Of a stretch of DNA of 64,000 nt, positions 16,160-25,108 are shown piece after piece. Location: assembly GCA_003166025.1 (NCBI GenBank), contig PMWT01000110.1, positions 1-64,000 on the forward strand, given 5' to 3'. A program made the translations under genes and the position numbers. This DNA comes from Acidimicrobiaceae bacterium. Its GTDB lineage: Bacteria; Actinomycetota; Acidimicrobiia; Acidimicrobiales; Palsa-688. The stretch's first letter is position 1. The number at the start of each line of letters is the position of its first letter. Below the pieces are notes generated by a model, which was not told the origin of the DNA, ran no database searches, and saw only the letters and a list, made by a program, of their open reading frames with translations.

Positions 16160-17266
16160 TCAGTGCCCGATCTTGGACGGCGGGGCGAAGGCGGTCTCGG
16201 TGGCGCCACTGCCCTCGTAGCGGGTGACGTGGGCCAGATATGGGCCCACGTTGGCGGAGGTCACGAAGCCGAGGCCGGTGTTGGTGTCGCACGGCTGCAT
16301 CAGGCCGGCGGAGACCTGGTAGAGGAACATCTGGATGACCGGGACGAAGCCCTGCAGGTAAGCCTGCTGGTCGATGGTGAAGTCGAGCGAGCCGTTCTGG
16401 ACATCCTGGAGCACGGGGATCCCGACGTCCCATCCAGAGCCGAGCACCTTGCCTGCCAGCTTGTTCTTCGTGATGAGGGTGGCCACGGCGATGGAGTCAC
16501 CGGAGTCCACCGAGTAGAGGAACTTCACGTCCTTGTGCCCCTCCCACCACGCTTGCACGGCGGTGAGCTCAGCGGCCTGCAGGGCGCCGCCGGCCACGAC
16601 GTCGGTATCCAGGCCGGCAGCCTTGAAGATGGGCAGGGCGCCGTCGATACGGGGCTGGATGTTGCCCGAGCCCGGGGTGGCGATGACCATGCCGACCAGG
16701 CCGCCCTTGGGTACCACCTTCACGATGCGCTCGGCCGCGGCCGCGCCGGCGCTCTGGTTGGACTGGCCGACGTAGCACATGCGGTCGTTGCCCGCCTCAT
16801 CGGCGTTGTAGGAGATCACCGGGATGCCATGGTTGAGGGCGTTGTCGGTCGGGGTGTTGAACGCCACCGGGTCGATGAGGGCCACGGCGATGCCCTGGAC
16901 CTTGGCGGCAATGGCCTGGTCCATGGCGGTGACCATCTCCGAGACGATGGAGTTCTGGGAGCCGGTCCACTGCGCCGTGGGGATCCCCAGGAGGGCACAA
17001 GCGTCGGCGATCCCGTAGCGGGTGGCCGTGAAGAACGTGTTGGTGGTGACGTGGTTGACGAAGCTGAAGCGGTAGGCGGGGTGACTTGCGAACATCGGGA
17101 CCGTGCTGTCCTTGAAGGAGGCCGCGGCGGCACCCCTCTCGGTGAGCACTTCGGTGAAGGCGCCCATAAAGGGCACAGCCGCCGCTGCCATACCGGCGTT
17201 GCGCAGGAACCTTCTCCTGGACGCGTCGTATTTCTTGGGATCTACTTCATGGGGCTCTGTAGCCAT
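16160..17266 (-). CDS. Sugar-binding protein of ABC transporter with Tat signal
   Basis: 368 residues. A twin-arginine leader SRRRFLRNAG (about 16-25) is followed by a hydrophobic Ala-rich segment, so export through the TatABC machinery encoded 3 kb away is expected. The mature protein has the periplasmic-binding-protein type 1 fold pattern: AIAAKVQGIAVALIDP, GIPVISYNADE, CYVGQSNQSAG. The start has GGGAAAGGG upstream. Tat export of a sugar-binding protein implies cytoplasmic folding before export. A 272-bp upstream region (17267-17538) separates it from the DeoR gene and should hold its promoter. Confidence 0.87.
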   Translation of the reverse strand: MATEPHEVDPKKYDASRRRFLRNAGMAAAAVPFMGAFTEVLTERGAAAASFKDSTVPMFASHPAYRFSFVNHVTTNTFFTATRYGIADACALLGIPTAQWTGSQNSIVSEMVTAMDQAIAAKVQGIAVALIDPVAFNTPTDNALNHGIPVISYNADEAGNDRMCYVGQSNQSAGAAAAERIVKVVPKGGLVGMVIATPGSGNIQPRIDGALPIFKAAGLDTDVVAGGALQAAELTAVQAWWEGHKDVKFLYSVDSGDSIAVATLITKNKLAGKVLGSGWDVGIPVLQDVQNGSLDFTIDQQAYLQGFVPVIQMFLYQVSAGLMQPCDTNTGLGFVTSANVGPYLAHVTRYEGSGATETAFAPPSKIGH

Positions 17267-17538
17267 AGTTACCCTTTCCCCTAGCCACCACGTTAGGTAG
17301 TGGCGCCGCTGTTGCCAGGTGCCCTCGCCCCGGCTGGTCGACAGCGGGGGTGGTCGGAGCGACCCGGGTGTGTCGGCCGAAGGTTAGCGCTCACACCTCT
17401 TCACCGCAAGGAGCCTCTCTGGATCCGTACAAACCCGACCAATATCCCCCATTTGTGGCCGGCAACCCGGCGGGTGCCGACGCGCCCCTCCTCGCCTAAA
17501 GTCACCGTCGTGGCTCGTCCCGGCGGCCGTCTCGTCTT

Positions 17539-18321
17539 TTAGGAGCTGCTCGTACCGGCTACGACGAGCTCTCTGACCTGGCTTTCGAGCAGGCGGCGGG
17601 CATCTGCCGGAAGCGCCTCGTCGGTCACCAGCACATCGACCTCGGAGAGCTCGGCCATCGTGCACAAAGCCGTCATGCGCCACTTGGTGTGATCGGCCAC
17701 GACGACCAGCTTCCGGCAACGAGAAATGAACGCCCGGTTGGTCTCGGCCTCGGAGATGTTCGGTGTTGTGAGCCCAGCCACAGGGTCCATCCCGTGCACG
17801 CCAAGGAACAGCATGTCGAAGTAAAGCGAACGGATGGCGGCGTCCGCGGTAGGGCCTACGAGGGCATCGGAGGGGGTGCGGAACTCGCCGCCGGTGAGGA
17901 TCACCGTTGTCCCCACCCGACCGTCCTGCTGGAGCTCGTGCCAGACGTTCATGGAGTTCGTCACCACAGTGATCTGGTCGACTCGGGAGAGTTGTCGGGC
18001 CAGAGCCCAGGTCGTCGTGCCCGCCGATAGGGCTATGGCGGAGCCGGGCTTGACGAGACGGGCGGCGTGCTCGGCGATGGCCGACTTCTCGGGCTGCTCC
18101 CTGAGCGCCTTCTTCTCGAAACCTGGCTCCTCGGTCCCACGATGAGCGAGCACTGCGCCGCCGTGCACCCTCTCGATGAGCCCCTCGCGTTCCAACGCGT
18201 CGAGATCGCGGCGCACGGTCATCTCCGACACCACGAGCGTCTCGCTCAGCTCGGCGAGACGGACGCCACCCTTGGCCTGGAGCTCCTCCAGGATCTGTTT
18301 ACGCCTCAGGCGGGCTAACAC
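17539..18321 (-). CDS. DeoR-family transcriptional repressor
   Basis: 260 residues from a GTG. N-terminal winged helix (RRKQILEELQAKGGVRLAELSETLVVSEMTVRRDLDALEREGLIERVHGGA) followed by the DeoR sugar-phosphate sensor domain with SAGTTTWALARQL and the DHTKW motif. DeoR regulators respond to phosphorylated sugars. It lies 4 bases after galT and just upstream of the sugar transporter operon, so it likely controls one or both. Confidence 0.9.
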   Translation of the reverse strand: MLARLRRKQILEELQAKGGVRLAELSETLVVSEMTVRRDLDALEREGLIERVHGGAVLAHRGTEEPGFEKKALREQPEKSAIAEHAARLVKPGSAIALSAGTTTWALARQLSRVDQITVVTNSMNVWHELQQDGRVGTTVILTGGEFRTPSDALVGPTADAAIRSLYFDMLFLGVHGMDPVAGLTTPNISEAETNRAFISRCRKLVVVADHTKWRMTALCTMAELSEVDVLVTDEALPADARRLLESQVRELVVAGTSSS

Positions 18322-18325
18322 CGGA

Positions 18326-19453
18326 TCAGACTGCCAGTGCCCGCAGGCGCGCCACCGCCGCCTCCGGGACGATGTCGTTGGCGAAGGCTCCCATGCCAGA
18401 CTCCGACCCGGCCAGGAACTTTAGTTTGTCATTGGCGCGCCGGAGCGTGAACAGCTCGAGATGAAGGGCGAAGTCCTCCCGCCCTGTCCGGGCCGGTGCC
18501 TGGTGCCATCCCGCGATATACGGAGCGGGCGTGTCGAACAGTCCGGCAAAGCGGCCGAAGATGTCGTGCAGCACCTCGGGCAGCTCGCTGCGGGCGGTAC
18601 CGCTAAGAGCGGGCAGATCGGGGACGCGGTCGTTGGGATAGCAGTGGAGCTCGTAGGGCCAGCGGGCCGCGTGGGGCACGAACGCTGTCCAATGGTCGGT
18701 GGCGAGGACGGTACGGGAACCGTCGGCGCGTTCGGCGTCGAGCACGTCGTCGAACAGGTTGCGCCCGCAGTTTTGTCGGTAGGCCGCCACCGTGCTCAGG
18801 ACCCGTTCCGTGACGGGCGTAATGAAGGGGTAGGCGTAGATCTGCCCGTGCGGGTGGGGTTGGGTCACCCCGATCTCCTGGCCACGGTTCTCAAAACAGA
18901 ACACCTGCTCCACGTCCTCACGGGCGCCCAGCTCCCGCGTCCGGTCGATGAGAGCTTCCAGCACCAGGTCGATGCGGCTGGGCGTCAGCTCATGAAAGGC
19001 GGCGTTGTGATCGGCGGTGTAACAGACCACCTCACAGCGCCCGGCGCCAGGGCGTTCGGCGAGCAGGGAAGCCCCGGTGCAGTCGACCAGGGCCCCGATG
19101 GCCTGTTCGGCCCGCACCGTCTCGGCCCGCACCGTCTCGAGAGGCGGCGCCTTGAGAGCCGGGAAACGGTTCTCGAACACGACGACCTCGTAGTCATGCT
19201 CGGGTACTTCGGTGAGGTGGTCGTCGGTGGACGGGCACAGAGGGCAGTCCCGTTCCGCCGGGAGGTAGGTCCTGTCCTGGCGGTGCGATGCGTACATGAC
19301 CCACATCCCGAGCAGCGGGTCACGGCGGAGCTCAGATGAAACGGTCACCGAGCCGATGTCGCGAAAATCTTTGGCCTGTCGCAACCCAACTGCGGCAGAG
19401 TCGTAATAGATGATCTCGCGGTCATCAGCGAGCCGCTGGCTCGTCTTCCTCAC
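18326..19453 (-). CDS. galT: Galactose-1-phosphate uridylyltransferase
   Basis: About 375 residues from the GTG at 19453; an ATG at 19495 would add 14 residues. The catalytic HPHGQIYAYPF (H-x-H-x-Q) is intact, as is the zinc pair CPLC near the N-terminus. The enzyme exchanges UMP between UDP-glucose and galactose-1-phosphate (Leloir pathway). A five-residue repeat ETVRA-ETVRA comes from a 15-bp tandem duplication (19108-19137). No galK or galE is present in the window. The gene forms an operon with the DeoR regulator. Confidence 0.9.
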   Translation of the reverse strand: MRKTSQRLADDREIIYYDSAAVGLRQAKDFRDIGSVTVSSELRRDPLLGMWVMYASHRQDRTYLPAERDCPLCPSTDDHLTEVPEHDYEVVVFENRFPALKAPPLETVRAETVRAEQAIGALVDCTGASLLAERPGAGRCEVVCYTADHNAAFHELTPSRIDLVLEALIDRTRELGAREDVEQVFCFENRGQEIGVTQPHPHGQIYAYPFITPVTERVLSTVAAYRQNCGRNLFDDVLDAERADGSRTVLATDHWTAFVPHAARWPYELHCYPNDRVPDLPALSGTARSELPEVLHDIFGRFAGLFDTPAPYIAGWHQAPARTGREDFALHLELFTLRRANDKLKFLAGSESGMGAFANDIVPEAAVARLRALAV

Positions 19454-19524
19454 GTCAGCTGGTTCCCGGCCGTGGCCCCCTGAGGCAATCCGCACACACA
19501 GTTACCAGTATCTATCACACCCTG

Positions 19525-20094
19525 TCACAGTTTGCGGCCTCGCTCTCCACCACCGTTAGGTCCTTCGGCACTGAGGAGATCGTCGAGATCGAATACAGAC
19601 CGCACCGAGAGCCCGGCCGCCTCGAGCTTGCCCGGGCCGGTCGCCGACGGGTCACGCCGGTCGATGACGCATAGGACCGTGGCGACCTCCGCTCCCCGGG
19701 CACGGAGCTCGTGGGTCGAGGAGACCACTTGGCCACCCGTCGTGATGACGTCTTCTACCACGAGGAGGTGGCGGCCGGCCACGTCCGGCCCTTCTGACAA
19801 CTTCGCCGTGCCGTACGTCTTGGCCTGCTTGCGGACGAGCACTTGGGGAAGCCCGGTGAGGAGCGAAAGCGCGGTTGAGATGGGGACGCCGCCCAGCTCC
19901 AGGCCGGCCAGGATCTCGGTGCCCGGGGGCACCAGGGGAGCGGCCAGCTCGGCCACCGCCCGCAATAGCAGCGGGTCCGCCTCGAACTGGTACTTGTCGA
20001 AGTAGAAGTCAGTCTCCTGCCCAGAGCGCAACACGAAGTGGCCGCGCAGGTAACAGGTCTTCTGTACGCGTCGGGCTAGCTCGGCCTTGTCCAC
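19525..20094 (-). CDS. pyrE: Orotate phosphoribosyltransferase
   Basis: 189 residues. The PRPP-binding motif LLVVEDVITTGG (about 110-121) and the N-terminal SGQETDFYFDKYQF region match OPRT. The enzyme converts orotate and PRPP to OMP in pyrimidine synthesis. The Lys-rich QVLVRKQAKTYGT loop is also present. It lies 7 bases behind the small Ser-repeat gene on the same strand. Confidence 0.88.
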   Translation of the reverse strand: MDKAELARRVQKTCYLRGHFVLRSGQETDFYFDKYQFEADPLLLRAVAELAAPLVPPGTEILAGLELGGVPISTALSLLTGLPQVLVRKQAKTYGTAKLSEGPDVAGRHLLVVEDVITTGGQVVSSTHELRARGAEVATVLCVIDRRDPSATGPGKLEAAGLSVRSVFDLDDLLSAEGPNGGGERGRKL

Positions 20095-20101
20095 CTGACC
20101 A

Positions 20102-20353
20102 TCACCGCCTCGGAAGGACCGCTCTGGTGGCCCGATAGGCCAAGACCGAGCACACCGAGCCGGCCGAGAGCAGCGAGAGGGCCGACCACGCCGAACCGAC
20201 CGAGAACACCGAGAGGAAGGAACCCACCGACCCGATGGACAGCGCCGAGCCCACCGAGCCGATCGACAGGACGGATCCTCTTGAACAGATCGACAGCACG
20301 GAGCCCTCCGACCAGAGGGACAAAACCGCGCGCGGCTCGTTCGGCCCCGACAT
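20102..20353 (-). CDS. Small protein with serine at every third residue (XXS triad repeat)
   Basis: 83 residues. From about residue 15 to 70 nearly every third residue is Ser, in units such as EGS-VLS-ICS-RGS-VLS-IGS-VGS, with hydrophobic or Gly residues between. About 18 consecutive triads keep the register. No signal peptide or charged cluster interrupts it. The C-terminus is Arg-rich (ATRAVLPRR). I recall similar Gly/Ser/Val-repeat small proteins in actinobacteria but know no function. A repetitive beta-strand or helical stack is an inference. It is immediately upstream of pyrE, probably cotranscribed. Confidence 0.65.
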   Translation of the reverse strand: MSGPNEPRAVLSLWSEGSVLSICSRGSVLSIGSVGSALSIGSVGSFLSVFSVGSAWSALSLLSAGSVCSVLAYRATRAVLPRR

Positions 20354-20441
20354 GTGGCCCGAGGCTAGCGGGTGGCCGGAGTTCGCGCCCTGTTAGGACC
20401 TAACCTGTCCGGGACATGCTCCCCGGCTGAAGGAAGGACCC

Positions 20442-21230
20442 ATGAACAACGAGGCAAGCGCACTGACGGCACCGCTCCCGGGTGGGGGCCACATCCCGCT
20501 GCTGGGGTTCGGGACCTGGCAGCTGGAGGGTACAGAGGCCTACGAGGGGACGCGGGCAGCCCTCGAGGTGGGGTACCGGCACATCGACACGGCGACGGGC
20601 TACTCCAACGAGGACCGCGTCGGCGCCGCTCTCCGCGACAGCGGTATCGAGCGGGGCGAAGTCTTCGTGACCACGAAGTGCCCGCCCGAGCGGGCCGGGC
20701 ACGAACTGAGGACGCTGGACGAGAGCCTGCGGGCCCTCGGTGTTGACTTTGTCGACCTATGGCTCGTGCACTGGCCACCCAACGGTCAGGCTCGCCCCGC
20801 CACCTGGAGGGCGTTCATCGAGGCCCGCGGCGCCGGTAAAGCCCGGGCGATCGGCGTCAGCAACTACAGCATCGCCCAGATAGACGAGCTGATAGAGGCC
20901 ACCGGGCAAGCCCCGTCGGTGAACCAGATCCCCTGGAGCCCCTTCCTCTACGACCCGGGGACGGCGGGCGCCCTCAGGGACCGCAGCGTTGTCCTGGAGG
21001 GTTACAGTCCTCTCAAACGCAGCAGCCTGGGGCACCCGGTGCTCGTGGAACTGGCCCGGGCTTACCGCAAGACCCCGGCACAGATCGTGCTCCGGTGGCA
21101 CCTCGAGCATGGGTTCGTGGTGATCCCCAAGTCTGCCCGGCGGGAACGGATCGAGGAGAACTTCGACATCGGGTTCGAACTTTCGAAGGAGGACGTGGCC
21201 CGGCTCGACCAGGTCAAGGCGGGCGGCTGA
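20442..21230 (+). CDS. Aldo/keto reductase
   Basis: 262 residues. The barrel signature GYRHIDTATGYSNED with catalytic Asp/Tyr, the VFVTTK strand with catalytic Lys, the LVHW strand with catalytic His, and the IPKSARRERIEEN NADP-binding motif are present. It is a cytoplasmic NADPH-dependent carbonyl reductase of AKR5-like size with unknown substrate. A GAAGGAAGG purine tract precedes the ATG. It is convergent with the response-regulator gene. The 33-bp gap and regulator tail contain a 17-bp tandem duplication (21242-21275). Confidence 0.9.
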   Translation: MNNEASALTAPLPGGGHIPLLGFGTWQLEGTEAYEGTRAALEVGYRHIDTATGYSNEDRVGAALRDSGIERGEVFVTTKCPPERAGHELRTLDESLRALGVDFVDLWLVHWPPNGQARPATWRAFIEARGAGKARAIGVSNYSIAQIDELIEATGQAPSVNQIPWSPFLYDPGTAGALRDRSVVLEGYSPLKRSSLGHPVLVELARAYRKTPAQIVLRWHLEHGFVVIPKSARRERIEENFDIGFELSKEDVARLDQVKAGG

Positions 21231-21263
21231 TAGGCGCCGTCCAGCCTCGGAGCCAGCCCAGCC

Positions 21264-21869
21264 TCAGAGCCAGCCCCGCTCGTCGGCGGCCCGGATGGCC
21301 TCCGCTCGGTTGCGGCCGCCAGTCTTGGCGATGGCGGCCGAAAGGTAGTTGCGGACAGTTCCCTCCGACAGGAAAAGCGCTTTGGCGACTTCGGCAACAC
21401 AAGTGCCGGAGCGGGCGGCCATCAGCACATCGCGTTCGCGCGGCGTGAGAGGCGAGGTCCCGTGGGCGAGCGAGTCCGCCGCCAGCGAGGGGTCGACGAC
21501 CCGCTCGCCGGCCGCGACCCGGCGGATGGCATCCGAGAGCTGCTCCGCCGGTGCATCCTTCACGACGAACCCGCGCGCTCCCGATTCCATGGCTCGGCGC
21601 AGGTACCCGGGGCGGCCGAAGGTGGTGAGGATGAGCGACCGGCACTCGGGCAGCTCCTGGGCGAGGACGGCGGCGGCGGCCAGGCCGTCGATGCCCGGCA
21701 TCTGGATATCGAGCAGGGCTACGTCTGGACGATGAGCCTTGGCCGCGGCGACCACTTCGTCCCCCCGACCGACAGTGGCGACCACCTCGAAGTCTTCCTC
21801 CAGGGTGAGCAGCGCCGCCAGCGCCGTGCGGACGAGCTCCTGGTCGTCAGCTAGGAGCAAGCGGATCAT
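21264..21869 (-). CDS. NarL/LuxR-type response regulator
   Basis: 201 residues from the ATG at 21869, which overlaps the kinase stop (ATGA). The receiver domain has the acidic pair ADD, phospho-acceptor Asp in ALLDIQMPG (about residue 54) and conserved Lys in VVKDA. A LuxR-type helix-turn-helix (LTPRERDVLMAARSG, LFLSEGTVRNYLSAAIAKTGGRNRAEA) ends the protein. It pairs with the kinase encoded upstream and probably controls the ABC-2 exporter genes of the same operon. Confidence 0.92.
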   Translation of the reverse strand: MIRLLLADDQELVRTALAALLTLEEDFEVVATVGRGDEVVAAAKAHRPDVALLDIQMPGIDGLAAAAVLAQELPECRSLILTTFGRPGYLRRAMESGARGFVVKDAPAEQLSDAIRRVAAGERVVDPSLAADSLAHGTSPLTPRERDVLMAARSGTCVAEVAKALFLSEGTVRNYLSAAIAKTGGRNRAEAIRAADERGWL

Positions 21870-23083
21870 GCTGGCGCCCCCCCGTCCATGCCCAGGGATA
21901 CCCGCAGCCGCCACCCGTTGGGCTCTCGCGGACCGGCGTCGACCCTGCCACCCGCGGCGGTGACCCGTTGGCGCAGACCGGCGAGGCCACTGCCGGCCAG
22001 GGGCACCCCTCCTACGCCGTCGTCGATGATCTCGACCGACGAAGTGGAAAACAGGACGGCGCAGGAAGTCGCATGGGCGTGACGGACGACGTTCGTCAGC
22101 CCCTCCCGAAGCACCCAGCCGAAGAGCTCCCGATGGCGGAGGTCGACGATGTCCACCGCACTAGGCAGATCGGCTGTCACCCCAGCCGCCCGGAGAAGCT
22201 CCTTTCCCGTGGCCAGCTCCCCGGCCAGGGTGACCTCCCGGTAGTTCGCCACCGTCGCCCGCACGTCGGCCAGCGCGCTCCGCGCCAGATCCTCGACTTC
22301 ACTGATCTCGACCAGGGCGCGCGCCGGGTCGGTGGCCGCGATCCGCCGAGCCAGGCCCGCCTTCACCGTGATGGTCGTGAGCGAGTGGCCGAGAAGGTCG
22401 TGCAGGTCCCGAGCGATGCGAGAGCGCTCGTTCTCCGCGGCCAGGCGCGCCAGCTCGGAACGGGCATCGGCCAGAGCGCGGTTGCCGCGCGTGACCTGGA
22501 AGAAACCGAACATAGCCAGGGCGGTCAAAGGGATGGCTATAAGGGTGCCATTGTCCACGCTCGTGCCGACGCTGTCGTGCCACGAAGCGACGGCAGGGGG
22601 GAGGAACACCGCAAATAGGGTTAAGGCGACGACCGGCAGCAAAGAACGGGTGCCGAGACCTGCCACCGTCACGACGGCGATGAAAACGCACATCACGGAG
22701 GCATCGGCATGAGCGAACGGCAATTCGGCCGCCCACAACGCCACCAGAGCCGCATAGAGGCCCCAGAACCGCAGGGCACCCGCTTGCCATAGCGCCCGGA
22801 TGGCGATGAGGTAGCAGGCGCCGAAGCCGACGATGATGGCGTAGCCGGCGACGGCGGCAACGCCCCTCGAATCGTGCGCCGTGGCCCCGACGACTTGCAC
22901 AAGGTAACCAAGAAAAACCCCGGGGAACACCGTCCCGCGCCAGCCGCGGGCCCATTTACGCTGGGCCGCCACCCATTCTGTGCCTGCCGGCCCGGCCGGG
23001 ACCGTTGCTGTCCCCACGACCTCAACCGTACCGGCCTCAACCGTACTGGGCTCGAGCGTGACGGGTGCTCCCCGGCGGTTCAT
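21866..23083 (-). CDS. Histidine kinase, HisKA_3/DesK-like
   Basis: 405 residues. About five membrane helices (residues 50-195) precede the dimerisation helix ARDLHDLLGHSLTTITVK, where the His is the phosphorylation site. The C-terminal ATPase domain contains EGLTNVVRHAHA (N box) and DDGVGG (G1 box). Short extracytoplasmic loops suggest it senses the membrane or the partner transporter rather than a soluble ligand. Its ATG overlaps the permease stop. Confidence 0.9.
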   Translation of the reverse strand: MNRRGAPVTLEPSTVEAGTVEVVGTATVPAGPAGTEWVAAQRKWARGWRGTVFPGVFLGYLVQVVGATAHDSRGVAAVAGYAIIVGFGACYLIAIRALWQAGALRFWGLYAALVALWAAELPFAHADASVMCVFIAVVTVAGLGTRSLLPVVALTLFAVFLPPAVASWHDSVGTSVDNGTLIAIPLTALAMFGFFQVTRGNRALADARSELARLAAENERSRIARDLHDLLGHSLTTITVKAGLARRIAATDPARALVEISEVEDLARSALADVRATVANYREVTLAGELATGKELLRAAGVTADLPSAVDIVDLRHRELFGWVLREGLTNVVRHAHATSCAVLFSTSSVEIIDDGVGGVPLAGSGLAGLRQRVTAAGGRVDAGPREPNGWRLRVSLGMDGGAPA

Positions 23084-23811
23084 ACTCGAGCCGTGTCACG
23101 GCGGTACACCCGTACCGCAAGCTGAGCCAACCCCACAGTCCATATCGCGATCACCACCCAGGCTTCGAGGGGGGGCCAGCCGCTGTGACCGAGGGCCGAC
23201 TTACCGGCCTGGACAAGCCAATAAGACGGGAGGCATTTCACCAAGGTGAGCAAGACGCCACTGGACGCCAGCGGCCCCCAGGCCCCACCGAGCAGGGCGA
23301 ACAGGGTGGTGGTGCCACCCATAGCCGGCCCCATGGAGTCGACGGACAACAGATGGCCGAGGAGGATGCCGAGAACCGCGAAAGGGATGAGCCCGACGAG
23401 CAGCAGGACCGTCATGGTCAGCCATTCGCCCGCAGACAGCCGGACGCCGAGCGATGTCCCCGCGGCATAGAGCACCACCAGGCTGAGCAGCGCCATCAGG
23501 TACCCGCAGACCACCTTCGCCCGGAAGTAGGCGCTCGTTGCCAGGGGGGTGATGCGCAACTGGCGCGTCCAGCCCAACTGGCGCTCGGCGGCAATGCGCG
23601 CCCCGCTCGAGATCACCGCCACCATCGTCCCCCACGACGCCATGCCCGTCATGTAGTAGAGGGGGAAAGAGATGCCGTCGAGATCGGCTGTGCGGTTGGT
23701 CCCCCCGATGAGGAAAAACAGGAGCAAGGGAAAGCCGAGCGAAAAAACGAGGAACCGGCGGTTGCGGAAGGTGCGGAGCACCTCGTAGCGCAGGTAGGTC
23801 GGGTGCTTCAT
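23080..23811 (-). CDS. ABC-2 type exporter permease
   Basis: 243 residues with six hydrophobic helices. R-N-R-R-F near the N-terminus and the SSGARIAAERQLGWTRQLRITPL cytoplasmic segment are typical of ABC-2 (daunorubicin/bacitracin-type) permeases. It overlaps both neighbours by ATGA, so transporter and two-component system are made together. Exported substrate unknown; lipids, peptides or antibiotics are usual. Confidence 0.88.
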   Translation of the reverse strand: MKHPTYLRYEVLRTFRNRRFLVFSLGFPLLLFFLIGGTNRTADLDGISFPLYYMTGMASWGTMVAVISSGARIAAERQLGWTRQLRITPLATSAYFRAKVVCGYLMALLSLVVLYAAGTSLGVRLSAGEWLTMTVLLLVGLIPFAVLGILLGHLLSVDSMGPAMGGTTTLFALLGGAWGPLASSGVLLTLVKCLPSYWLVQAGKSALGHSGWPPLEAWVVIAIWTVGLAQLAVRVYRRDTARV

Positions 23812-24755
23812 CGGGCCACCTCAACTTCGTCGTCGTCGTCTTCGTCAGCGGTCAGTTCCAAGAACGCCTCTTCGAGGCCGGCGCCACGCACTTCGATGTC
23901 GCGGGCGCCTGGGAACCGGCGGAGCAGTTCCCGCAGCGCGGAGTCGGAGTCGGAGCACGAAAGCACCACGGCCTCGCCTCGGGTGTCGGCGCTGTTAACG
24001 CCGGGCAGGGCGGACAGTGACGCGACGTCTGCGTCGGGGAGGGTGGCCCGGATGGTGCGGCTGCCCGCCATCGCCTTGATCTCGGTGGCGGGGCCGTCGG
24101 CGACGACCCGGCCGCGGGCCATGAGGATGATCCGGTCCGCGTACGCGTCGGCTTCCTCCAGGTAATGGGTAGCGAAGATAACCGTTTTCCCGCCGGCCGC
24201 GACGGCGCGCATGGCGTTCCAGAAGTCTCGGCGGCTCTCCACGTCGAGCGCCGCCGTGGGCTCGTCGAGCACCAGTAGGTCAGAACCGGCTACGAGCGCG
24301 ATGGCAAACCGGACGCGCTGGGTCTGGCCGCCGGAAAGCTTCGTTGTCTGGCGGTCAGCGAACTCAGCCGTGCCGGTGACGCTGAGCACCTCGTCTACGT
24401 CCAGGGGACGAGGGTACAGCGACGCCACCATGGTGACCAGCTCACGCACGCTCAGGTTTTGGACCAGTGAGCCCGTCTGGAGCATGCCGCCGATAAGGCC
24501 GTTCCTCACGGCCGCCGCCGGCGTCATCCCGAACACCGAGACAGTGCCGGCGTCTGGCCGGGCGAGCCCAAGCACCATGTCGATCGTCGTCGTCTTCCCG
24601 GCGCCGTTAGGCCCGAGCAGCGCCACGGTCTGGCCGGCGTTGATGGAGAGGTCGACAGACCGCACGGCGTGGACCTTGCCGTAGGACTTGCTGAGGTGAC
24701 TGAGGACGATCCCGGCCCCGCCCCTGTCTTTGCTCATGTCGTTGTTTACGGGCAT
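23808..24755 (-). CDS. ABC exporter ATPase (daunorubicin/bacitracin resistance type)
   Basis: 315 residues from the ATG at 24755; another ATG at 24737 is equally possible and neither has a good ribosome site. Walker A GPNGAGKTT, signature LSGGQTQR and Walker B LLVLDEPTAALD are intact. A roughly 90-residue C-terminal extension ends in a run of Asp/Glu (ADEDDDDEVEVA). It is the first gene of the four-gene exporter/two-component operon. Confidence 0.88.
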   Translation of the reverse strand: MPVNNDMSKDRGGAGIVLSHLSKSYGKVHAVRSVDLSINAGQTVALLGPNGAGKTTTIDMVLGLARPDAGTVSVFGMTPAAAVRNGLIGGMLQTGSLVQNLSVRELVTMVASLYPRPLDVDEVLSVTGTAEFADRQTTKLSGGQTQRVRFAIALVAGSDLLVLDEPTAALDVESRRDFWNAMRAVAAGGKTVIFATHYLEEADAYADRIILMARGRVVADGPATEIKAMAGSRTIRATLPDADVASLSALPGVNSADTRGEAVVLSCSDSDSALRELLRRFPGARDIEVRGAGLEEAFLELTADEDDDDEVEVAR

Positions 24756-24873
24756 GAAATAGACATTGGCACCGGAGCGCGCCCGGGCGTAAGTGCGCCG
24801 GCTCACAACTTGCCCGTTACTTCTGTCATATCCCGGCCCGGGCCGGTCCACCCGGGCCGGCGGCGGGGGCCCC

Positions 24874-25065
24874 TCAGGAGGTCCCGGGAGCGTCCGGCGT
24901 GATCAGCCGTACCGTGCTGCAGGGGAAACTGAAGCGGTCCGGCATGCCTGGTGTCAGGCTGCAGTCGAACACATATTCCTCGCCCTCCCGCGTCCAGCCT
25001 TCCGCCGAAATCGTCCCTGGATCCCGGGCGGGATTGGCCCAGTAGATCGTGAACAGGGAGGGCAC
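24874..25065 (-). CDS. Possible small protein or gene remnant downstream of rhamnosidase
   Basis: A minus-strand frame of 63 residues from a GTG at 25065 has GC-rich third positions and a protein-like composition with two Cys (YVFDCSL, FSFPCST). The same frame continues open upstream into the rhamnosidase gene, where it is out of frame with it. It may be a short gene coupled to the rhamnosidase or the tail of a lost gene. No family recognised. Confidence 0.3.
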   Translation of the reverse strand: MPSLFTIYWANPARDPGTISAEGWTREGEEYVFDCSLTPGMPDRFSFPCSTVRLITPDAPGTS

Positions 25066-25108
25066 GCTTGGCCAGGTTAGCTCGCCGGCCGCGGGCGAGC
25101 TACACCCA

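Noticed and set aside
16040..17284. 414-codon plus-strand frame antisense to the sugar-binding protein
   Set aside because: Shadow of a well supported Tat-exported binding protein.
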